DNA from: an uncultured Lachnospiraceae bacterium
GTDB taxonomy: Bacteria > Bacillota > Clostridia > Lachnospirales > Lachnospiraceae
DNA: 6,750 nucleotides
Reading direction: 5' to 3'
Assembly (NCBI GenBank): GCA_902782655.1
Contig: CACZNY010000326.1
Span: forward strand, 1-6,750
The position numbers were made by a program, and so were the translations under genes. This document shows positions 6,274-6,750 of the stretch, in pieces. How positions within the stretch are numbered: the first letter of the stretch is position 1; the number at the start of each line of letters is the position of its first letter. A model generated the notes under the pieces. It was not told where the DNA came from. It worked only from the letters and a program-made list of their open reading frames with translations, and did no database searches.

Positions 6274-6556
6274 AAAGCACTATTCCCTCAGCAAGGATAC
6301 CATTAAGGAAATCCCTATCTGTTATTCCTGTCGATACTACATCTACATGACAGTTAAGCTTTTTTTCCAGCTCGTCAACAAATGAGAAGTATTGGATCAA
6401 TCCCTGCAGACGGCCTTTATCTATATAAAGATCGACATCACTGTCATCATCGGCCTCTCCTCTGGCGTATGAGCCGAAGAGACCCATGCTCTTTATTCCG
6501 TAGGCTTTTGCAATCGGAATCGTTTTTTCTTTTATCTCATCTATCGTGTAAAGCAT
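6263..6556 (-). CDS. Minimal nucleotidyltransferase (MNT-type antitoxin)
   Basis: A 97-residue protein of normal MNT length. It has the polymerase-beta-like signature GS-x10-DxD: Gly28-Ser29 in LFGSYARGE, Asp40 and Asp42 in SDVDLYID, and a likely third metal ligand Asp72 in HVDVVS. In known pairs this protein is the antitoxin and transfers AMP from ATP to a tyrosine of the HEPN toxin. A ribosome site AAAGGG at 6564-6569 lies 7 nt before the ATG at 6556. The adjacent HEPN reading frame is truncated, so this copy may be an orphan antitoxin, perhaps able to act on a HEPN toxin elsewhere. All visible catalytic residues are present. Confidence 0.88.
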   Translation of the reverse strand: MLYTIDEIKEKTIPIAKAYGIKSMGLFGSYARGEADDDSDVDLYIDKGRLQGLIQYFSFVDELEKKLNCHVDVVSTGITDRDFLNGILAEGIVLYEE

Positions 6557-6601
6557 AAAACAGCCCTTTATTATGCCCTGCCTGAATCTTCTCCGTCTGG
6601 A

Positions 6602-6628
6602 TCAATCACAGAACCGTCCCCTGATTGA
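6602..6628 (+). repeat. 27-bp palindrome-ended dispersed repeat, copy B
   Basis: Arms TCAATCA and TGATTGA flank CAGAACCGTCCCC on the plus strand. It matches the reverse complement of copy A (4039-4065) except for one base, so the two copies are inverted relative to each other. On the minus strand it begins 1 nt after the stop codon of the acidic-tail gene and lies about 45 nt upstream of MNT. A 7-bp stem with a 13-nt loop could form in RNA, but no T-run follows. Confidence 0.85.
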
Positions 6629-6629
6629 T

Positions 6630-6750
6630 TCACTCTGCCTCGCCTGAATCTGAGCCGCTGTCCTCGGAGCCGCTGTCATCCGAGCCTCCGTCGTCGGAGC
6701 TGCTGTCGGAGTCTCCTCCGTCATCACCTCCGTCAGAGTCTCCGCCGGAA
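6630..6750 (-). CDS. C-terminal end of an Asp/Ser/Gly-rich protein, cut by window edge
   Basis: Thirty-nine codons are open from the window edge to a TGA at 6630-6632. The peptide is almost entirely Asp, Ser, Gly and Glu (for example GGDSDGGDDGGDSDSSSDD, ending SGEAE), encoded by imperfect triplet-type repeats that are visibly more GC-rich than the neighbouring genes. Such acidic, disordered tails occur at the ends or linkers of secreted and surface proteins, but no sortase motif or hydrophobic anchor is present. The protein's main domain lies outside the window, so no function is assigned. Confidence 0.6.
   Translation of the reverse strand, partial: SGGDSDGGDDGGDSDSSSDDGGSDDSGSEDSGSDSGEAE

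Noticed and set aside
6602..6628. Copy B of the repeat as a rho-independent terminator for the acidic-tail gene
   Set aside because: The 7-bp stem has a 13-nt loop and is not followed by a T-run on the minus strand.

Overview
All recognisable genes in this window lie on the minus strand, so the genes read right to left. The combination of AAA-ATPase-like/PD-(D/E)XK ('DUF1703') paralogs, a MNT/HEPN pair, AGGAG-type ribosome sites, one TTG start, many ATA/AGA/AGG codons and moderate GC suggests a gut or rumen Clostridia bacterium, most likely Lachnospiraceae. This is an inference from gene style, not a database match.

Right end (6750 to about 6557): the last 39 codons of a gene with a GC-rich, Asp/Ser/Gly-rich acidic tail. 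One base after its stop is a 27-bp palindrome-ended repeat. Next comes an intact 97-residue minimal nucleotidyltransferase (MNT), normally the antitoxin half of a MNT/HEPN toxin-antitoxin pair.

Decayed strip (about 6273 to 5814): the expected HEPN toxin begins correctly, overlapping MNT by 11 nt, but stops after 39 codons. In another frame there is a start-less C-terminal gene fragment. After that come a 24-codon vestige of the 5' end of an AAA-ATPase-like gene and a 22-codon micro-ORF. This looks like a mosaic of deleted genes.

Centre (5813 to 2348): two intact tandem paralogs of about 600 and 557 residues. Each has an N-terminal AAA-ATPase-like domain (motif RPRRFGKT, then LLDEYD or LIDEYD) and a C-terminal PD-(D/E)XK nuclease-like domain. 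They overlap by 11 nt. The second, inverted copy of the 27-bp repeat forms part of the 3' coding end of the first paralog and gives it an extra C-terminal tail.

Left (2242 to 1): a multi-spanning O-antigen-ligase/Wzy-like membrane protein with a C-terminal helical extension. Its reading frame crosses a run of 17 adenines, so a one-base change would truncate it. Downstream is the start of a third AAA-ATPase-like gene of a different subfamily, cut by the window edge.

The most interesting signals are the homopolymer switch candidate in the polysaccharide gene, the mobile-looking 27-bp repeat at two gene 3' ends, and an antitoxin retained beside a wrecked toxin. I saw no RNA genes, CRISPR arrays, complete insertion sequences or convincing rho-independent terminators.
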